Positions 35,801 to 44,898 are shown, counted from the first letter of the stretch. The stretch is DNA of 64,000 nt from Adhaeribacter radiodurans (GCF_014075995.1 NZ_CP055153.1:4836001-4900000), one strand, 5' to 3'. The notes: generated by a model not told the origin, from the sequence alone. Program-made: numbers and translations.

Positions 35801-36840
35801 GAAGGGGGAGTAGGGATAATTTGGTAGGCCTGAAAAGGTCTTCTATGAAGGGAGGCCTTGTTTATGCCATTCTGGGTGCCCAACCACAATTTTCCTGGTC
35901 GGCCCCAATAAATGGGTCCAATAAAACTATTGCTCAAACTACCGGGCTGGGATGGGTCTGATCGGTAAGTTGTAATTTGATTTGTCTTTTTATTTAGGAT
36001 CTGCAGCCCTTCTGTTGTTCCTATCCACAGGTAATCAGCGACTGCGTAAATTTTAATGATTGATTTATTCAACAATCCTTTGGAATCAAAGGGAGTATAG
36101 TAGCTTGGCCTGCGGGTATCCATGTAGTATAGACCGCCTTCCGTACCCAACCACGCAATACCTGCTGTATCAATATCAAACCCAATCGAACTTATAAACT
36201 GGTTACCGGAGGCTGTAACTAGCGGGAAAATGGTATACTTGCCCGTTTTCGGGTCAAATTGGTAAGAACCGGCCCAAAGTCTGCCCATGGCATCTTCCCG
36301 TATCTGGCCAATACTTTCCCCATTAGGGCTGGCATATAAGGCGTAGGAATGGCTGTCCGGATTGAACCGGGCTATCCCGAGTGATGTTCCAAGCCACAAT
36401 ATTCCCTTTTTGTCTTCATAAATAGCTTCTAGTAGGTCCCATCGACTAGAGTGTTTAGCATCTATAGGATAGGCAATGGATTTACCGGTTGGCTTATCAA
36501 CTTGATGCAACCCGGCTCCCCAAGTAGTTACCCAGAGTCTTCCCTTTCGGTCTTCGTGGATGGCGCTTATGAGATTAGATCGTAAGGAATGGGCCGGATC
36601 AGCCGGATTTAACGCATAGCTGGTAGCTGAATGTCCATCGTATTTGTATAATCCGTCGTAGGTACCAAACCACATGAAACCTTCTCTGTCCTGACAAATA
36701 CTCCAAACCCAACTCTGTGGAAGGCCTTGCCGGGCACTTAAATGTTCGAATTGAAGAGGTTGGGATTGAGCATAAACTCTCCTACTACTATTAAAGAGGA
36801 AAAAAGAACTAATAATACTTATATGGAGAAAAGTTTTCAT
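32809..36840 (-). CDS. hybrid two-component system protein (sensor, kinase, receiver and AraC regulator in one chain)
   Basis: 1343 residues. A signal peptide is followed by a periplasmic sensor of many two-component propeller repeats (GFMWFGTYDGLYKYDG, IWIGTHGGGLNRLDP) up to about residue 680, then a Y_Y_Y domain (about 690-760) and one membrane helix (about 770-790). The cytoplasmic part has the HisKA domain with H827 (NISHEFRTPL), a HATPase domain (about 930-1045, DNGIGISPEEL, GTGIGLALAKELL), a receiver with D1136 (IISDVMMPKMDG), and an AraC-type helix-turn-helix to the end. Such proteins usually switch on polysaccharide utilisation genes, but no susC/susD or glycoside hydrolase genes are next to it. 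Confidence 0.95.
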   Translation of the reverse strand: MKTFLHISIISSFFLFNSSRRVYAQSQPLQFEHLSARQGLPQSWVWSICQDREGFMWFGTYDGLYKYDGHSATSYALNPADPAHSLRSNLISAIHEDRKGRLWVTTWGAGLHQVDKPTGKSIAYPIDAKHSSRWDLLEAIYEDKKGILWLGTSLGIARFNPDSHSYALYASPNGESIGQIREDAMGRLWAGSYQFDPKTGKYTIFPLVTASGNQFISSIGFDIDTAGIAWLGTEGGLYYMDTRRPSYYTPFDSKGLLNKSIIKIYAVADYLWIGTTEGLQILNKKTNQITTYRSDPSQPGSLSNSFIGPIYWGRPGKLWLGTQNGINKASLHRRPFQAYQIIPTPPSFHQLENEIFSIVEDQDGTVWVSSAGHGLYRMNNKSYGFSKVVVNPLDQQISKVRSQGWPLLEDQKGRFWVGTQNSLYQHDLATGKFIQYPCKFSVRMLDKDASGKLWIGGVAGEMASFDPITKKFTYYQANEKDSTSLISGFIDDLMVSRTGEVWMATTTGVGRMNPVTGYSTRYQPNYRSPSGSINDAIAMALYEDQAGIIWIGTHGGGLNRLDPKTNTFTYYTTQQGLPSNRIMNLIGDEKGNIWIGTGNGLSRFNPKTNTFRNFNVSDGLPGNEFLERGSVFSRNGKLFFGNKDGLIVFYPDSIQEQMLPPPVYITNFKVLEKSQPVPAGSIKLPYDKNFLSFEFAAINYDAPEKNRYAYQLVGLENKWVFSSNIKQASYTDLDPGTYVFRVKATSDGKVWNEKGASLKIIIHPPPWKTWWAYSIYTFFVIASLLVARRVIINRERLKADLTIKQIESEKLREIDSLKSNFFANISHEFRTPLTLIGGVLEKLWRNGNSLTNSKEDYRLINRNLDRLLQLINQLLDLSKLEAGKLELNPQPGEIIGFLKVLASSFVSLFESKQITYSFYLPDRLLYASYDADKLEKIITNLLSNAFKFTLPQGIVNFRVDVEQQTFTSVQVKLVLEDNGIGISPEELNQIFERFHQADSSATKAYEGTGIGLALAKELLELHGGKITVASTPGKGTLFTVHLPLQVCSPDEAQKLEEKLLPTNPLPEFQEESTALPHSSSKFSNSYIKLLVIEDNKDLRTFIKNHFLKDYQILEAEDGLKGWAEALEIIPDLIISDVMMPKMDGVTLCEKLKTDERTSHIPVILLTAKADIESKLKGLESGADDYLAKPFKIDELKIRVRNLIEGRKKLRERFGKHISVDPKEITVNSVDEKFLQGALSIIETNMANSEFDITMFSKEIGMSRAQLHRKLTALTNQSANELIKNMRLKRAASLLRQHHGNASEIAYQVGFSSLNYFTKCFKELYGQTPSEYVRSNPVANAKQE

Positions 36841-36992
36841 TCACTTACTAATAATAGTACAAACCATTAGTTAAGCTCTATATAACTCTGAAAACTATTA
36901 CGTTAAGGTACTAAATATTTATCTTAGCTGCATTTAAATACTTTAAATTATTATTTTAAACAGACCTTAGTGTACTAACTATATATCAATAA

Positions 36993-37026
36993 AAAAGCCT
37001 TACTAAAAAATCTTGGTAAGGCTTTT
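36993..37026 (-). terminator. terminator after valS
   Basis: AAAAGCCTTAC (36993-37003) and its complement (37016-37026) form an 11-bp stem with a 12-nt loop, flanked by A and T tracts. It lies about 20 bp after the valS stop on the minus strand. Confidence 0.75.
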
Positions 37027-37047
37027 CCACGATAAAAAATTTAACTT

Positions 37048-39675
37048 TTACCCAATTGCTGCTAAGCTTTGCTCCAAAGCAGCAATCTTGGCTTCGGCAT
37101 CAGCTTTTTTCTGGCGTTCTTTTTCCAGCACGGCTTCTGGTGCACCGCTTACAAACCGTTCGTTACTTAATTTTTTGCCTACTGATGTTAAGAAACCTTT
37201 GGTGTATTCGAGTTCTTTTTGCAGACGTTCCCGTTCTACTGCCACGTCCACGTTGCCTTCCATCGGGATGAAAAACTCGCTGGCACCTTGTACAAAACTA
37301 ATAGCGTTATCTAAACCAGTTTCTACGAAGCTGATTTCTGAAATATTCGCTAATTTCTGAATAATGGGTTGAAAAGCATTAATCAGGCTGGCATCCGCAG
37401 CTTTTACCGATAACTCTAGTGCTTTGGTGTTCGGAATATTTTTGGAGCTCCGTACATTTCGGATACCCGCTACCACTTCCATAGCCTTATCCATATTCTG
37501 AATAATTTCGGTATCCGCCGTTTTTACTTCGGGCCAACTGGCTACAATCAGGTAATCTTTGGCTTGCCGTTCGCGGAGTTCGTGCCATAACTCTTCGGTA
37601 ATAAACGGCATAAACGGATGCAGCAGCTTCATTAAATTTTCAAAAAATGCAAGGGTGCGCTTGTAGGTTTCGCCATCAATGGGTTGCTGGTAAGCGGGTT
37701 TAATCATTTCGAGGTACAACGAACAGAAATCGTCCCAAACCAGTTTGTAAACCGTAAGTAACGCATCCGAAATCCGGAATTTATCAAAATGATCTTCGAG
37801 CTGGGTTACTGCTTCGTTGAATTTAGCTTCGAACCAGTTAATGGCCAGTTCGTTCGGGAAAGGCAACTCGGTGTTTACTTCCCAGCCTTTAACTAACCGA
37901 AAGGCATTCCAAATTTTATTGCTGAAATTACGGCCTTGCTCGCACAACTTTTCGTCGAAGGGCAAATCGTTACCAGCCGGCGAACTAAACAACATGCCGG
38001 TACGCACACCGTCAGCGCCATATTGTTCAATTAAGTTAAGCGGATTGGGGGAGTTACCCAGCGATTTCGACATTTTACGGCCGATGCTGTCGCGCACAAT
38101 GCCGGTTAAATACACGTTCCGGAAAGGTAATTCGCGCCGGTACTCAAAGCCCGCCATAATCATACGCGCCACCCAGAAAAACAAAATTTCGGGAGCGGTT
38201 ACCAGGTCGTTGGTAGGATAGTAGTATTCAATGTCCGGGTTATCGGGGTCTTTAAATCCGTTGAACACCGAAATGGGCCACAACCACGACGAGAACCAGG
38301 TATCCAGTACGTCTTCGTCTTGCCGCAAATCCTGGTGGGTTAAGTTTTCGTTACCGGTTTGTTGCTTCGCCAGAACTAAGGCTTCTTCGGCGTTAATAGC
38401 CACTACAAACGAGCCATCCGGCAGGTAATAAGCCGGAATCTGCTGTCCCCACCACAATTGCCGCGAAATGTTCCAGTCGCGGATGTTTTCCATCCAGGAC
38501 CGGTACATATTTTTAAATTTTGGCGGGTGCAGCTTTATTTCGTCATCCATCACGGCCTTTAATGCAGGTTCTGCCAGTTTCTCCATTCGGCAAAACCATT
38601 GCATCGATAACTTGGGCTCAATTACGGCATCAGTACGCTCGGAGTAACCCACGTTATTGGTAATTTCTTCGGTCTTCACCAAAGCGCCGGTGGCATCAAT
38701 ATCTTTTACAATTTTCTTACGCACCACAAACCGGTCTTCGCCGATGTACAATTGGGCGCTTTCGTTTAAAGTACCGTTATCGTTTAAAATATCAATGCTG
38801 GCTAAATTATGCCGATGCCCGAGTTCGTAGTCGTTAATGTCGTGGGCTGGGGTTACTTTTAACGCGCCGGTACCAAATTCCATATCCACGTACTCATCCT
38901 GAATAATCGGGATGGCCCGGTTAATGAGCGGCACCAAGGCTTTTTTACCTTTTAAATGCTGGTAGCGGGCATCGTTGGGGTTTACGCATATTGCGGTATC
39001 GCCCAAAATGGTTTCAGGCCGGGTTGTAGCAATGGTAATGTAATTTTCCGGCTCGCCTTCAATCTGGTAATTAACGTAGTACAGCTTGGAGTTTACCTGC
39101 TTATGAATTACTTCTTCGTCGGAGACGGCAGTTAAACCTTGCGGGTCCCAGTTTACCATCCGGATGCCGCGGTAAATGTATCCTTTGCGGTGCAAATCCA
39201 CGAACACCTGAATAACAGCCGCCGAAAGATCTTCTTCCATGGTAAAGCGGGTACGATCCCAGTCGCAGGAAGCGCCTAGCTTTTTAAGCTGCTCCAGAAT
39301 AATGCCGCCGTATTTTTCTTTCCACTCCCAGGCATATTTTAAAAATTCTTCACGGGTAATATCTTTTTTACTTATTCCACGCTCCTTGAGCATGGCTACA
39401 ACCTTAGCTTCGGTTGCAATAGAAGCGTGGTCGGTGCCGGGTACCCAGCACGCTTCTTTGCCCTGCATGCGGGCGCGGCGTACCAGTATATCCTGAATGG
39501 TATTGTTAAGCATATGGCCCATGTGCAGCACGCCCGTAACGTTAGGCGGCGGAATTACAACCGAGTACGGCTGTTTGTGCGGATTGGGCTTTGATTTAAA
39601 TAAGCCGTTCTCCAACCAGCTTTGGTACCATTTATCTTCTACTTCTTTCGGATTATAAGTTTTGGCAATCGACAT
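37048..39675 (-). CDS. valS: valyl-tRNA synthetase
   Basis: Charges tRNA-Val and edits mis-activated threonine; cytoplasmic. 875 residues from the ATG at 39675 ([20 protein letters not shown]). An apparent extension of nine codons begins with TTG and is not needed. The class I HIGH-type motif is [14 protein letters not shown] (near residue 42) and the KMSKS motif is [10 protein letters not shown]. The CP1 editing domain lies between about 200 and 400. The C-terminal coiled arm ([31 protein letters not shown]) is typical. Single gene. Confidence 0.97.
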   Translation of the reverse strand: MSIAKTYNPKEVEDKWYQSWLENGLFKSKPNPHKQPYSVVIPPPNVTGVLHMGHMLNNTIQDILVRRARMQGKEACWVPGTDHASIATEAKVVAMLKERGISKKDITREEFLKYAWEWKEKYGGIILEQLKKLGASCDWDRTRFTMEEDLSAAVIQVFVDLHRKGYIYRGIRMVNWDPQGLTAVSDEEVIHKQVNSKLYYVNYQIEGEPENYITIATTRPETILGDTAICVNPNDARYQHLKGKKALVPLINRAIPIIQDEYVDMEFGTGALKVTPAHDINDYELGHRHNLASIDILNDNGTLNESAQLYIGEDRFVVRKKIVKDIDATGALVKTEEITNNVGYSERTDAVIEPKLSMQWFCRMEKLAEPALKAVMDDEIKLHPPKFKNMYRSWMENIRDWNISRQLWWGQQIPAYYLPDGSFVVAINAEEALVLAKQQTGNENLTHQDLRQDEDVLDTWFSSWLWPISVFNGFKDPDNPDIEYYYPTNDLVTAPEILFFWVARMIMAGFEYRRELPFRNVYLTGIVRDSIGRKMSKSLGNSPNPLNLIEQYGADGVRTGMLFSSPAGNDLPFDEKLCEQGRNFSNKIWNAFRLVKGWEVNTELPFPNELAINWFEAKFNEAVTQLEDHFDKFRISDALLTVYKLVWDDFCSLYLEMIKPAYQQPIDGETYKRTLAFFENLMKLLHPFMPFITEELWHELRERQAKDYLIVASWPEVKTADTEIIQNMDKAMEVVAGIRNVRSSKNIPNTKALELSVKAADASLINAFQPIIQKLANISEISFVETGLDNAISFVQGASEFFIPMEGNVDVAVERERLQKELEYTKGFLTSVGKKLSNERFVSGAPEAVLEKERQKKADAEAKIAALEQSLAAIG

Positions 39676-39757
39676 AATATCATTACGGATTTTGGACGGC
39701 AAAATTAACGAATAAAGGTGTGGGTTAAAAATAATCTTGTTTCGATAATACTCTTCT

Positions 39758-39956
39758 ATGAACGAAGTGGAAACCCTGTTGAACCCGAAAGCTTTTTACC
39801 GGGTAAACCGCTCCTGCATCTGCCATATAAAAGGTGGACAAATTCATTCTTACTTTAACGGCAAATTAAAACTCGATTTAACTCTTGCAATGGATAAAGA
39901 AGTACTAATAAGCCGCGAAAACGCTACAGATTTTTAAAAATTGTATGGGTCCGTAA
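39758..39956 (+). pseudogene. remnant of a LytTR-type response regulator (C-terminal DNA-binding end only)
   Basis: A 59-codon frame (39758-39937) encodes [19 protein letters not shown], then GQIHSYFNGKLKLDL, then KEVLISRENATDF. This is the last half of a LytTR DNA-binding domain (family pattern: FYRVNRSYIV, I-SYFNGKLKL, VSREKA-FK-WLG). The upstream part is missing; an in-frame TAA stops it at 39746. At the end, removing one T from the run at about 39931-39935 restores F-K-N-C-M-G, the normal family ending, followed by a stop at 39954-39956. So it is truncated in front and frameshifted behind: a decayed copy, not a functional small gene. Reading by eye, no alignment was run. Confidence 0.7.
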
Positions 39957-40055
39957 GAGTTGCAGGTTTAAAAAGTAAAACCCTCCGGAAGCTCAGCAAG
40001 TAATAGAAGTGGTTTGCACTTGAACTATTTTCCAAAAAATTTAAAACAGAACGTT

Positions 40056-40832
40056 ATGGAGAAATTAAAAGGCAAAGTAGCCTTAATAACCGGGTCCGAC
40101 TCCGGTATCGGCCGAGCCACCGCTATAGAATTTGCCAAAGAAGGCGCAGATGTTGTAATTTGTTACCACTCAGATAAGGAAGGTGCCGAAGAAACGCTGA
40201 CCGAAGTTACTAAACTACAGCGTAAAGGTTTGTTATTACAGGTAGATATAAGCGATGAACAATCGGTGGAGCAGTTGTTTGCCGATGCCTTGAAAGAATT
40301 TAATACCCTTGATATTTTGGTAAATAACGCCGCTGTAAATGGTTCGGGCATTAAGGTAGCCGATATGAGTACCGACGTATTCGACCGCACCATCCGTACG
40401 AATCTCTATGGTACGTTTTTCTGCTCCCGGGCTTTTATCCGGCATCGTCAAAAACAGGGCGGTAAAGGAAAAATAATAAATGTAAGTTCTGTACACGAAG
40501 AAATTGTTTCGGCTGGTACCGCCGATTACTGTGCTTCTAAAGCGGCTGTCCGTAATCTTACCCGCACGTTAGCGTTGGAACTTGCCGAAGACGGCATTAA
40601 CGTAAATAATATAGCGCCCGGTATGATTCTTACTCCCATGAACCAGGAAGCCATGGATAGTAAAGAAGTAAGAGAAGAAAAATCTCAGCACATTCCTATG
40701 AAGCGCCCAGGCAACCCCGAAGAAATTGGCAAGTTAGCGGTTTTTCTGGCTTCTTCCGACTCCGACTATGTTACCGGTTCCAGCTATTTTATGGACGGCG
40801 GTTTATCCCTGTTCATGGGTCAAGGCGCTTAA
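40056..40832 (+). CDS. short-chain dehydrogenase/reductase (glucose-1-dehydrogenase-like)
   Basis: 258 residues from the ATG at 40056. A longer frame from a TTG at 40014 adds 14 unlike residues and is rejected. The Rossmann cofactor motif TGSDSGIG is at 12-19, NNAAVNG follows in the middle, and the catalytic pair is Y158/K162 in YCASKAA. The end carries the SDR pattern GSSYFMDGGLSLFMGQGA. Close in style to glucose/ribitol-type SDRs that oxidise sugars with NAD(P). It stands alone after the LytTR remnant; the substrate is unknown. Confidence 0.9.
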   Translation: MEKLKGKVALITGSDSGIGRATAIEFAKEGADVVICYHSDKEGAEETLTEVTKLQRKGLLLQVDISDEQSVEQLFADALKEFNTLDILVNNAAVNGSGIKVADMSTDVFDRTIRTNLYGTFFCSRAFIRHRQKQGGKGKIINVSSVHEEIVSAGTADYCASKAAVRNLTRTLALELAEDGINVNNIAPGMILTPMNQEAMDSKEVREEKSQHIPMKRPGNPEEIGKLAVFLASSDSDYVTGSSYFMDGGLSLFMGQGA

Positions 40833-40903
40833 AGTAGTTGTTAGTTGTTAGTTGCTAGACTGATGATTCATTCAAGTATTTAGTTTTCAATTTGTTAGAA
40901 CTA

Positions 40904-41111
40904 GGTAGCCAAGAAAAACTGACACCAGTTTGGCAATTGAGCGCCTTGTAGACTTCCGGTGCCGAGGAACGAGGCATTCCGCAGCAGAGCGAGAAAAGGA
41001 GGGATACACCGCGCGAAAGAGCCAAATGAGGCCCGCCGGCCACGAGGCAAAACTTGAAGCTAAAAAGTTAGATAGCACCACAGCCTGGAGGCTTGAAAAG
41101 GCTCCAAGTAG
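40904..41111 (+). repeat. dispersed structured intergenic repeat, copy 3
   Basis: About 208 bp of the same family: GTAGCCAAGAA, GACACCAGTTTGGC, an internal variable GC-rich part, AGAGCCAAATGAGG, the core GCCCGCCGGCCACGAGGCAA and the end TTGAAAAGGCTCCAAGTAG. The stem base is TTTGGC (about 40929) pairing with GCCAAA (about 41021), plus GCGC with GCGC. The inner loop sequence differs strongly from copies 1 and 2, while the ends and core are kept. An 80-codon frame at 40930-41172 crosses it and is considered chance. Confidence 0.85.
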
Positions 41112-41177
41112 GCACAGTAAAAATATCTTAGACTCCGACCTGCTTATTCTATTTACAATAAAATACCTCTAAAAACA

Positions 41178-41206
41178 AAAGAGCCTGCTTTAAAAGCAGG
41201 CTCTTT
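41178..41206 (-). terminator. terminator after the ferredoxin gene
   Basis: AAAGAGCCTGCT (41178-41189) and AGCAGGCTCTTT (41195-41206) form a perfect 12-bp stem with loop TTTAA-like bases. T-rich sequence follows on the minus strand (TTTGTTTTTAGAGG). About 20 bp after the ferredoxin stop. Confidence 0.8.
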
Positions 41207-41226
41207 AAATTGGCATTTAACAAAAA

Positions 41227-41577
41227 TTAACTAGCTGCGTGCAGCCAATCTTTTTTAGCCAGTAAATCTTCTTCACTTTCGCGATAGTCCGGATCATCTA
41301 CGCAGCAATCAACGGGGCAAACGGCCGCACATTGCGGTTCCTCGTGAAAGCCCATACACTCGGTACATTTATCTGAAACTATGTAGTAATATTCATCTGA
41401 AATAGCTGATTGCGGTGCATCGCCGGCTACTACCTCGCCGCCGTCAATCTCGACTTCGGTTAAAGAAGTACCGCCGCCCCAAGTCCATTGTACACCGCCT
41501 TCGTAAATAGCGGTGTTGGGGCATTCTGGCTCGCACGCACCACAATTAATACATTCGTCGGTGATCATTATAGCCAT
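41227..41577 (-). CDS. dicluster 4Fe-4S ferredoxin
   Basis: 116 residues. The first cluster motif is [12 protein letters not shown] near the N-terminus. The second, [21 protein letters not shown], has a longer spacing between its second and third cysteines, as in Alvin-type and other 2[4Fe-4S] ferredoxins. Between them is an inserted acidic beta segment (about 30-65). Cytoplasmic electron carrier. It is divergent from an acyl-CoA reductase gene with 122 bp between the starts, an arrangement I associate with Bacteroidota. Its redox partner is not known. Confidence 0.92.
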   Translation of the reverse strand: MAIMITDECINCGACEPECPNTAIYEGGVQWTWGGGTSLTEVEIDGGEVVAGDAPQSAISDEYYYIVSDKCTECMGFHEEPQCAAVCPVDCCVDDPDYRESEEDLLAKKDWLHAAS

Positions 41578-41699
41578 AATCGTGTCTCCTGTTAATTTTT
41601 ATTTAATTTTGTAATTTTATACGCCGGTAAAATTAGAAGATTACCTTCTATCATTCAAAATTTTTCCGGTTTAATTCGAAATTTGTTAATTTTTTATTT

Positions 41700-42722
41700 A
41701 TGCTTTTAGAAAACCGCTTGCAAACTTTTATTCAACTAGGTCGCCAGTTAAATGCCCTATTACCGGAACAAGTGCAGGATTTAGCTCAGCAAGCCCGCCG
41801 CCAGAATGCCTGGTTCGATGAGCCAAACGTACAGCAAGCCCTGAGCAACATTGCCTCTATGCTCAACGAAAGCCAATTACGCACCTGGTTGGCTGCTTAC
41901 AATTTAGAAAACCTGCAACCCCGGAAAGTCGGCGTAGTTATGGCCGGCAATATTCCCTTAGTAGGTTTTCACGACTTACTAACCGTTCTTTTAAGCGGCA
42001 ATTACCTCTACGCGAAATTAAGCTCCGAAGATACTTTTTTACCTAAATGGCTCGTACAGCAATTAATAACTATAGAACCAGAGTTTAAAGATTTTGTTCT
42101 ATTTGTTGATTTACTTAAAGACGTAGATGCCGTAATTGCCACCGGCAGCGATAATACTGCCCGTTATTTTGAATATTATTTTGCTAAAAAACCCCATATT
42201 ATTCGCCGGAACCGGAGCAGCCTGGCTGTTTTAACTGGTTTCGAAAGCCCCGAAGAACTTGCTAAGTTGGGAAGCGATATTTTTCAGTATTATGGCTTAG
42301 GATGCCGCAATGTTTCCAAGTTGTTCGTACCCGAAGGATATAACCCGGAGCCTTTTTTCCAGGCTCTAGAGCCTTTTAAAGGAGTGCTGGATCATCATAA
42401 ATACGCCAACAATTACGATTACAACAAGTCGATTTTACTGGTAAACCAAACACCGCACTACGATAATGGCTTTTTGTTGCTCACCGAAAACAAGCAATTA
42501 GTTTCGCCAATTTCAGTTATTCACTTGGAGACGTATAGCAGTCAGGAAGATCTAAAACAGAAATTAAAAGCCCTGGAGGAAAAAATTCAATGTATTATTT
42601 CAGCTTTGGGCTGGTACCAAGGCAGCATTCCCTTCGGCGAAGCACAATGCCCTACTCCATCTCAATACGCCGACAATGTAGATACCCTTGCTTTTTTATC
42701 GGGCTTAAATAGTTGGGCTTAA
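41700..42722 (+). CDS. acyl-CoA reductase (LuxC-like)
   Basis: 340 residues, shorter than classical LuxC but matching Bacteroidota members. Landmarks are RKVGVVMAGNIPLVGFHDLL (cofactor-binding side), VIATGSDNTARYFEYYF, and the likely catalytic cysteine C202 in YYGLGCRNVSKLFVP. It would reduce a fatty acyl-CoA (or acyl-enzyme) to aldehyde with NADPH. No luxE or luxAB gene is near, so bioluminescence is not suggested. It is divergent from the ferredoxin gene. The next gene (42794) follows on the same strand after 71 bp. Confidence 0.88.
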   Translation: MLLENRLQTFIQLGRQLNALLPEQVQDLAQQARRQNAWFDEPNVQQALSNIASMLNESQLRTWLAAYNLENLQPRKVGVVMAGNIPLVGFHDLLTVLLSGNYLYAKLSSEDTFLPKWLVQQLITIEPEFKDFVLFVDLLKDVDAVIATGSDNTARYFEYYFAKKPHIIRRNRSSLAVLTGFESPEELAKLGSDIFQYYGLGCRNVSKLFVPEGYNPEPFFQALEPFKGVLDHHKYANNYDYNKSILLVNQTPHYDNGFLLLTENKQLVSPISVIHLETYSSQEDLKQKLKALEEKIQCIISALGWYQGSIPFGEAQCPTPSQYADNVDTLAFLSGLNSWA

Positions 42723-42793
42723 CTTCATAAAATAATATATAATTTCGTTATATTAATATACCCGAACTTGAAGCAAAGTATACCATTACCCTT

Positions 42794-43108
42794 ATGGATA
42801 AATTATCTACTGAAGCCTGGATTGCGATATGGGCTACCCTTGGTGGCGTTTTATTGTTCCTATGGCTCTATTTTGGCGATAGCTTTTATAAAAGCCGCAA
42901 GTACCTGCCTAAGCATCTGCAGCCCGGAGATAAGTTTATGTACCGGATAGAAAGGGTAAACGGGCCTACCCTCTTCGATGTAACCTACGAATGCCGCGTA
43001 ATGCAAAGAACCGATAAAGGAGTAGTTACCCGCATGCACGGTGATAACGATAATCACTATGTTACCTTTAAAGAACTGGAAGAAAGTAAAGGATTTACTA
43101 TTTTGTAA
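42794..43108 (+). CDS. small membrane protein of unknown function
   Basis: 104 residues. One membrane helix (AWIAIWATLGGVLLFLWLYF, residues about 8-27) is followed by a basic stretch and a soluble part with beta-type sequence (GDKFMYRIERVNGPTLFDVTYECRV, then VVTRMHGDNDNHYVTFKEL). No family recognised. It follows the acyl-CoA reductase gene closely and may share its transcript. Confidence 0.7.
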   Translation: MDKLSTEAWIAIWATLGGVLLFLWLYFGDSFYKSRKYLPKHLQPGDKFMYRIERVNGPTLFDVTYECRVMQRTDKGVVTRMHGDNDNHYVTFKELEESKGFTIL

Positions 43109-43228
43109 AAACTAAATAAATTTCTAGTCTATCTTGGCCTTGGTCATCTGGTTACCAAAGTCTGAAATAATATAGAAATTACAATTAATTTTAAGGCCGA
43201 TCTATTTTCTTAAATAAAAGGCTTAACA

Positions 43229-43256
43229 AAAAACCTGATTTATAAATCAGGTTTTT
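43229..43256 (+). terminator. terminator after the small membrane protein gene
   Basis: AAAAACCTGATT (43229-43240) and its complement (43245-43256) give a 12-bp stem with loop TATA. TTTTTTG lies in and after the second arm. It is about 120 bp after the stop at 43108 and would end the 41700-43108 transcript. The rest of the 43109-43582 spacer shows nothing else. Confidence 0.8.
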
Positions 43257-43582
43257 TGTTTTCCCAACACTGGAACGCCGACTTTCTTAGATGTTTTTTA
43301 TAAGGTATTTCTTGAACAAATTTACTTTTTCCTTTCCGTCCATTTTTTAGGCTTGCATCCACCTTAATGCACTGTAACCAGAAATATTTTCCACTAACCA
43401 GCAGCTTAATTTCGGGCTTTTAATTTTAATCCATTAAATACCTCCAGAAAAAATCTGCATAACTTTTAACTGGTAATTTGGTTTATATAATCAGCTTTCT
43501 ATAAAAATATTTAATTAATATATATTGAATTATTTCAGGAAAGCGTATACATTGAAATAAAGTAAAATTATTATTCTGAATT

Positions 43583-43882
43583 ATGGATACAAGCCAACTG
43601 CACGCAAATTTGATTGAAAAAGAAGTAATACCTGAATTAAAATTTGCTCACGAAGATGTTATTACCGACAAGATGGAGAAGGTAAAACGTCTGCACGATT
43701 TAAAATGGGCCGCCATTTTGGGTAACGGTTATCACGGAAAAGTAAATATTTTATTTCAGACCGAAGATGGCGATGTTAAAAGAGTAGAAACTACCATTTG
43801 GGCCTTCGATCAGGACTTTGTTACATTAAAATCGGGTACTTCTATCCCATTACGTTGCATTTTAAGTATTGAGCATATTTAA
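43583..43882 (+). CDS. conserved small protein of unknown function
   Basis: 99 residues, soluble, no signal. The N-terminal third is helical (LIEKEVIPELKFAHEDVITDKMEKVKRLHDL). The rest reads as a small beta barrel (AAILGNGYHGKVNILFQTEDG, VETTIWAFDQDFVTLKSGTSIPLRCILSIEHI). I do not recognise the family; the beta part could resemble a PilZ-like or Sm-like fold, but no motif proves this. It stands alone, convergent with the nucleoside phosphorylase. Confidence 0.7.
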   Translation: MDTSQLHANLIEKEVIPELKFAHEDVITDKMEKVKRLHDLKWAAILGNGYHGKVNILFQTEDGDVKRVETTIWAFDQDFVTLKSGTSIPLRCILSIEHI

Positions 43883-43966
43883 TTTCAGGTTAAAGAATAA
43901 ACCGGTAATTGTTGCTTTTGATTTAAGTTGGTAAGTTAAAAGCTATTGTTTCAAGCTCCGATTTAT

Positions 43967-44006
43967 AAAATGAGAAAGGCAACTACAACGTTGCCTTTCT
44001 CATTTT
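43967..44006. terminator. bidirectional terminator between convergent genes
   Basis: AAAATGAGAAAGGCAAC (43967-43983) and its perfect complement (43990-44006) form a 17-bp stem with a 6-nt loop, carrying A tracts on one side and T tracts on the other. It lies between the stops at 43882 and 44032. Confidence 0.85.
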
Positions 44007-44031
44007 AACAGCTAAGCTAATTAAATTTTTA

Positions 44032-44898
44032 TTAAGAAATAGCCACCAACCTATCTAGGGTTTTAGTAATTAGGCTTTCTATCGTTTGCTCTGCATTTGG
44101 GTCAAATTGCTGGGTGATGCGGTTTACTACAATAGCATTTAACGAAGTTACTTCGTGCCCGAGTAATACTCCTAAAGCGTAATAACCAGCAGTTTCCATT
44201 TCAAAATTAGTTAACCAGAAATCATCTACATTAAACCGGTTAAAATTATTTACTAAATCGGCATCTTTTAACTCTAACCGTAACACCCGACCTTGGGGAG
44301 CATAAAAACCAGGGCAAGTAAGCGTATTACCCGTAAGTAAATCTTTACCCAGCTGTTCCCGCAAAATATCCGAACCTTTTACGCAATAAGGCTGAAAGCC
44401 CAGCTGCAGACTTTCCTGGAGGGCAGAGCTAATGGTATTTTCGTAACCAGTTTGTACGAAAGGGTAAAACTGCATGAGCGTATCTAAACCAATGGCGTAT
44501 TCGGTTACTAAGTGGCTACCCACCGGAATAGATTCTTGTAAAGAACCAGAAGTACCAATCCGGATAATTTTTAGGGAAATGGGATCTTCGTTAATCTCGC
44601 GCGAAACCAGGTCGATATTTACTAAGGCATCGAGTTCATTCATTACAATTTCTACGTTATCAGTGCCCATACCTGTGGAAAGCACCGTTAAACGTTTGCC
44701 TTTGTAGTAGCCTGTATGGGTTACAAACTCCCGCTTCGCTATTTCTACTTCAATCGAATCAAAATATTTACTTATCCGCGGCACCCGCTCCGGATCGCCT
44801 ACCGTTATAATGGTATCCGAAATATGTTCGGGTAATAAGTTTAAATGGTAAACACTTCCGTCGGCGTTTAATATTAATTCTGATTCGGCAATTGGCAT
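44032..44898 (-). CDS. nucleoside phosphorylase (uridine phosphorylase-like)
   Basis: 288 residues of the PNP/UDP phosphorylase superfamily. The phosphate-binding VGDPERVPRISKYFD is near residue 33. Further landmarks are TGYYKGKRLTVLSTGMGTDNVEIVMNEL, IRIGTSGSLQESIPVGSHL, and the late ligand-site segment NFEMETAGYYALGVLLGHE with the Met/Glu pair used for ribose binding. It cleaves nucleosides with phosphate for salvage. Uridine rather than purine specificity is inferred from the general pattern. Single gene; repeat copy 4 lies upstream. Confidence 0.85.
   Translation of the reverse strand: MPIAESELILNADGSVYHLNLLPEHISDTIITVGDPERVPRISKYFDSIEVEIAKREFVTHTGYYKGKRLTVLSTGMGTDNVEIVMNELDALVNIDLVSREINEDPISLKIIRIGTSGSLQESIPVGSHLVTEYAIGLDTLMQFYPFVQTGYENTISSALQESLQLGFQPYCVKGSDILREQLGKDLLTGNTLTCPGFYAPQGRVLRLELKDADLVNNFNRFNVDDFWLTNFEMETAGYYALGVLLGHEVTSLNAIVVNRITQQFDPNAEQTIESLITKTLDRLVAIS

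Noticed and set aside
40014-40055. N-terminal extension of the SDR from a TTG
   Set aside because: The SDR fold starts right after the ATG at 40056 (MEKLKGKVALITG); the extension has no match to the family.
40930-41172. 80-residue open frame across repeat copy 3
   Set aside because: It runs through a repeat found three more times in different frames and both orientations; composition is basic and arginine-rich as expected from the GC-rich core. No start signal or protein-like pattern.
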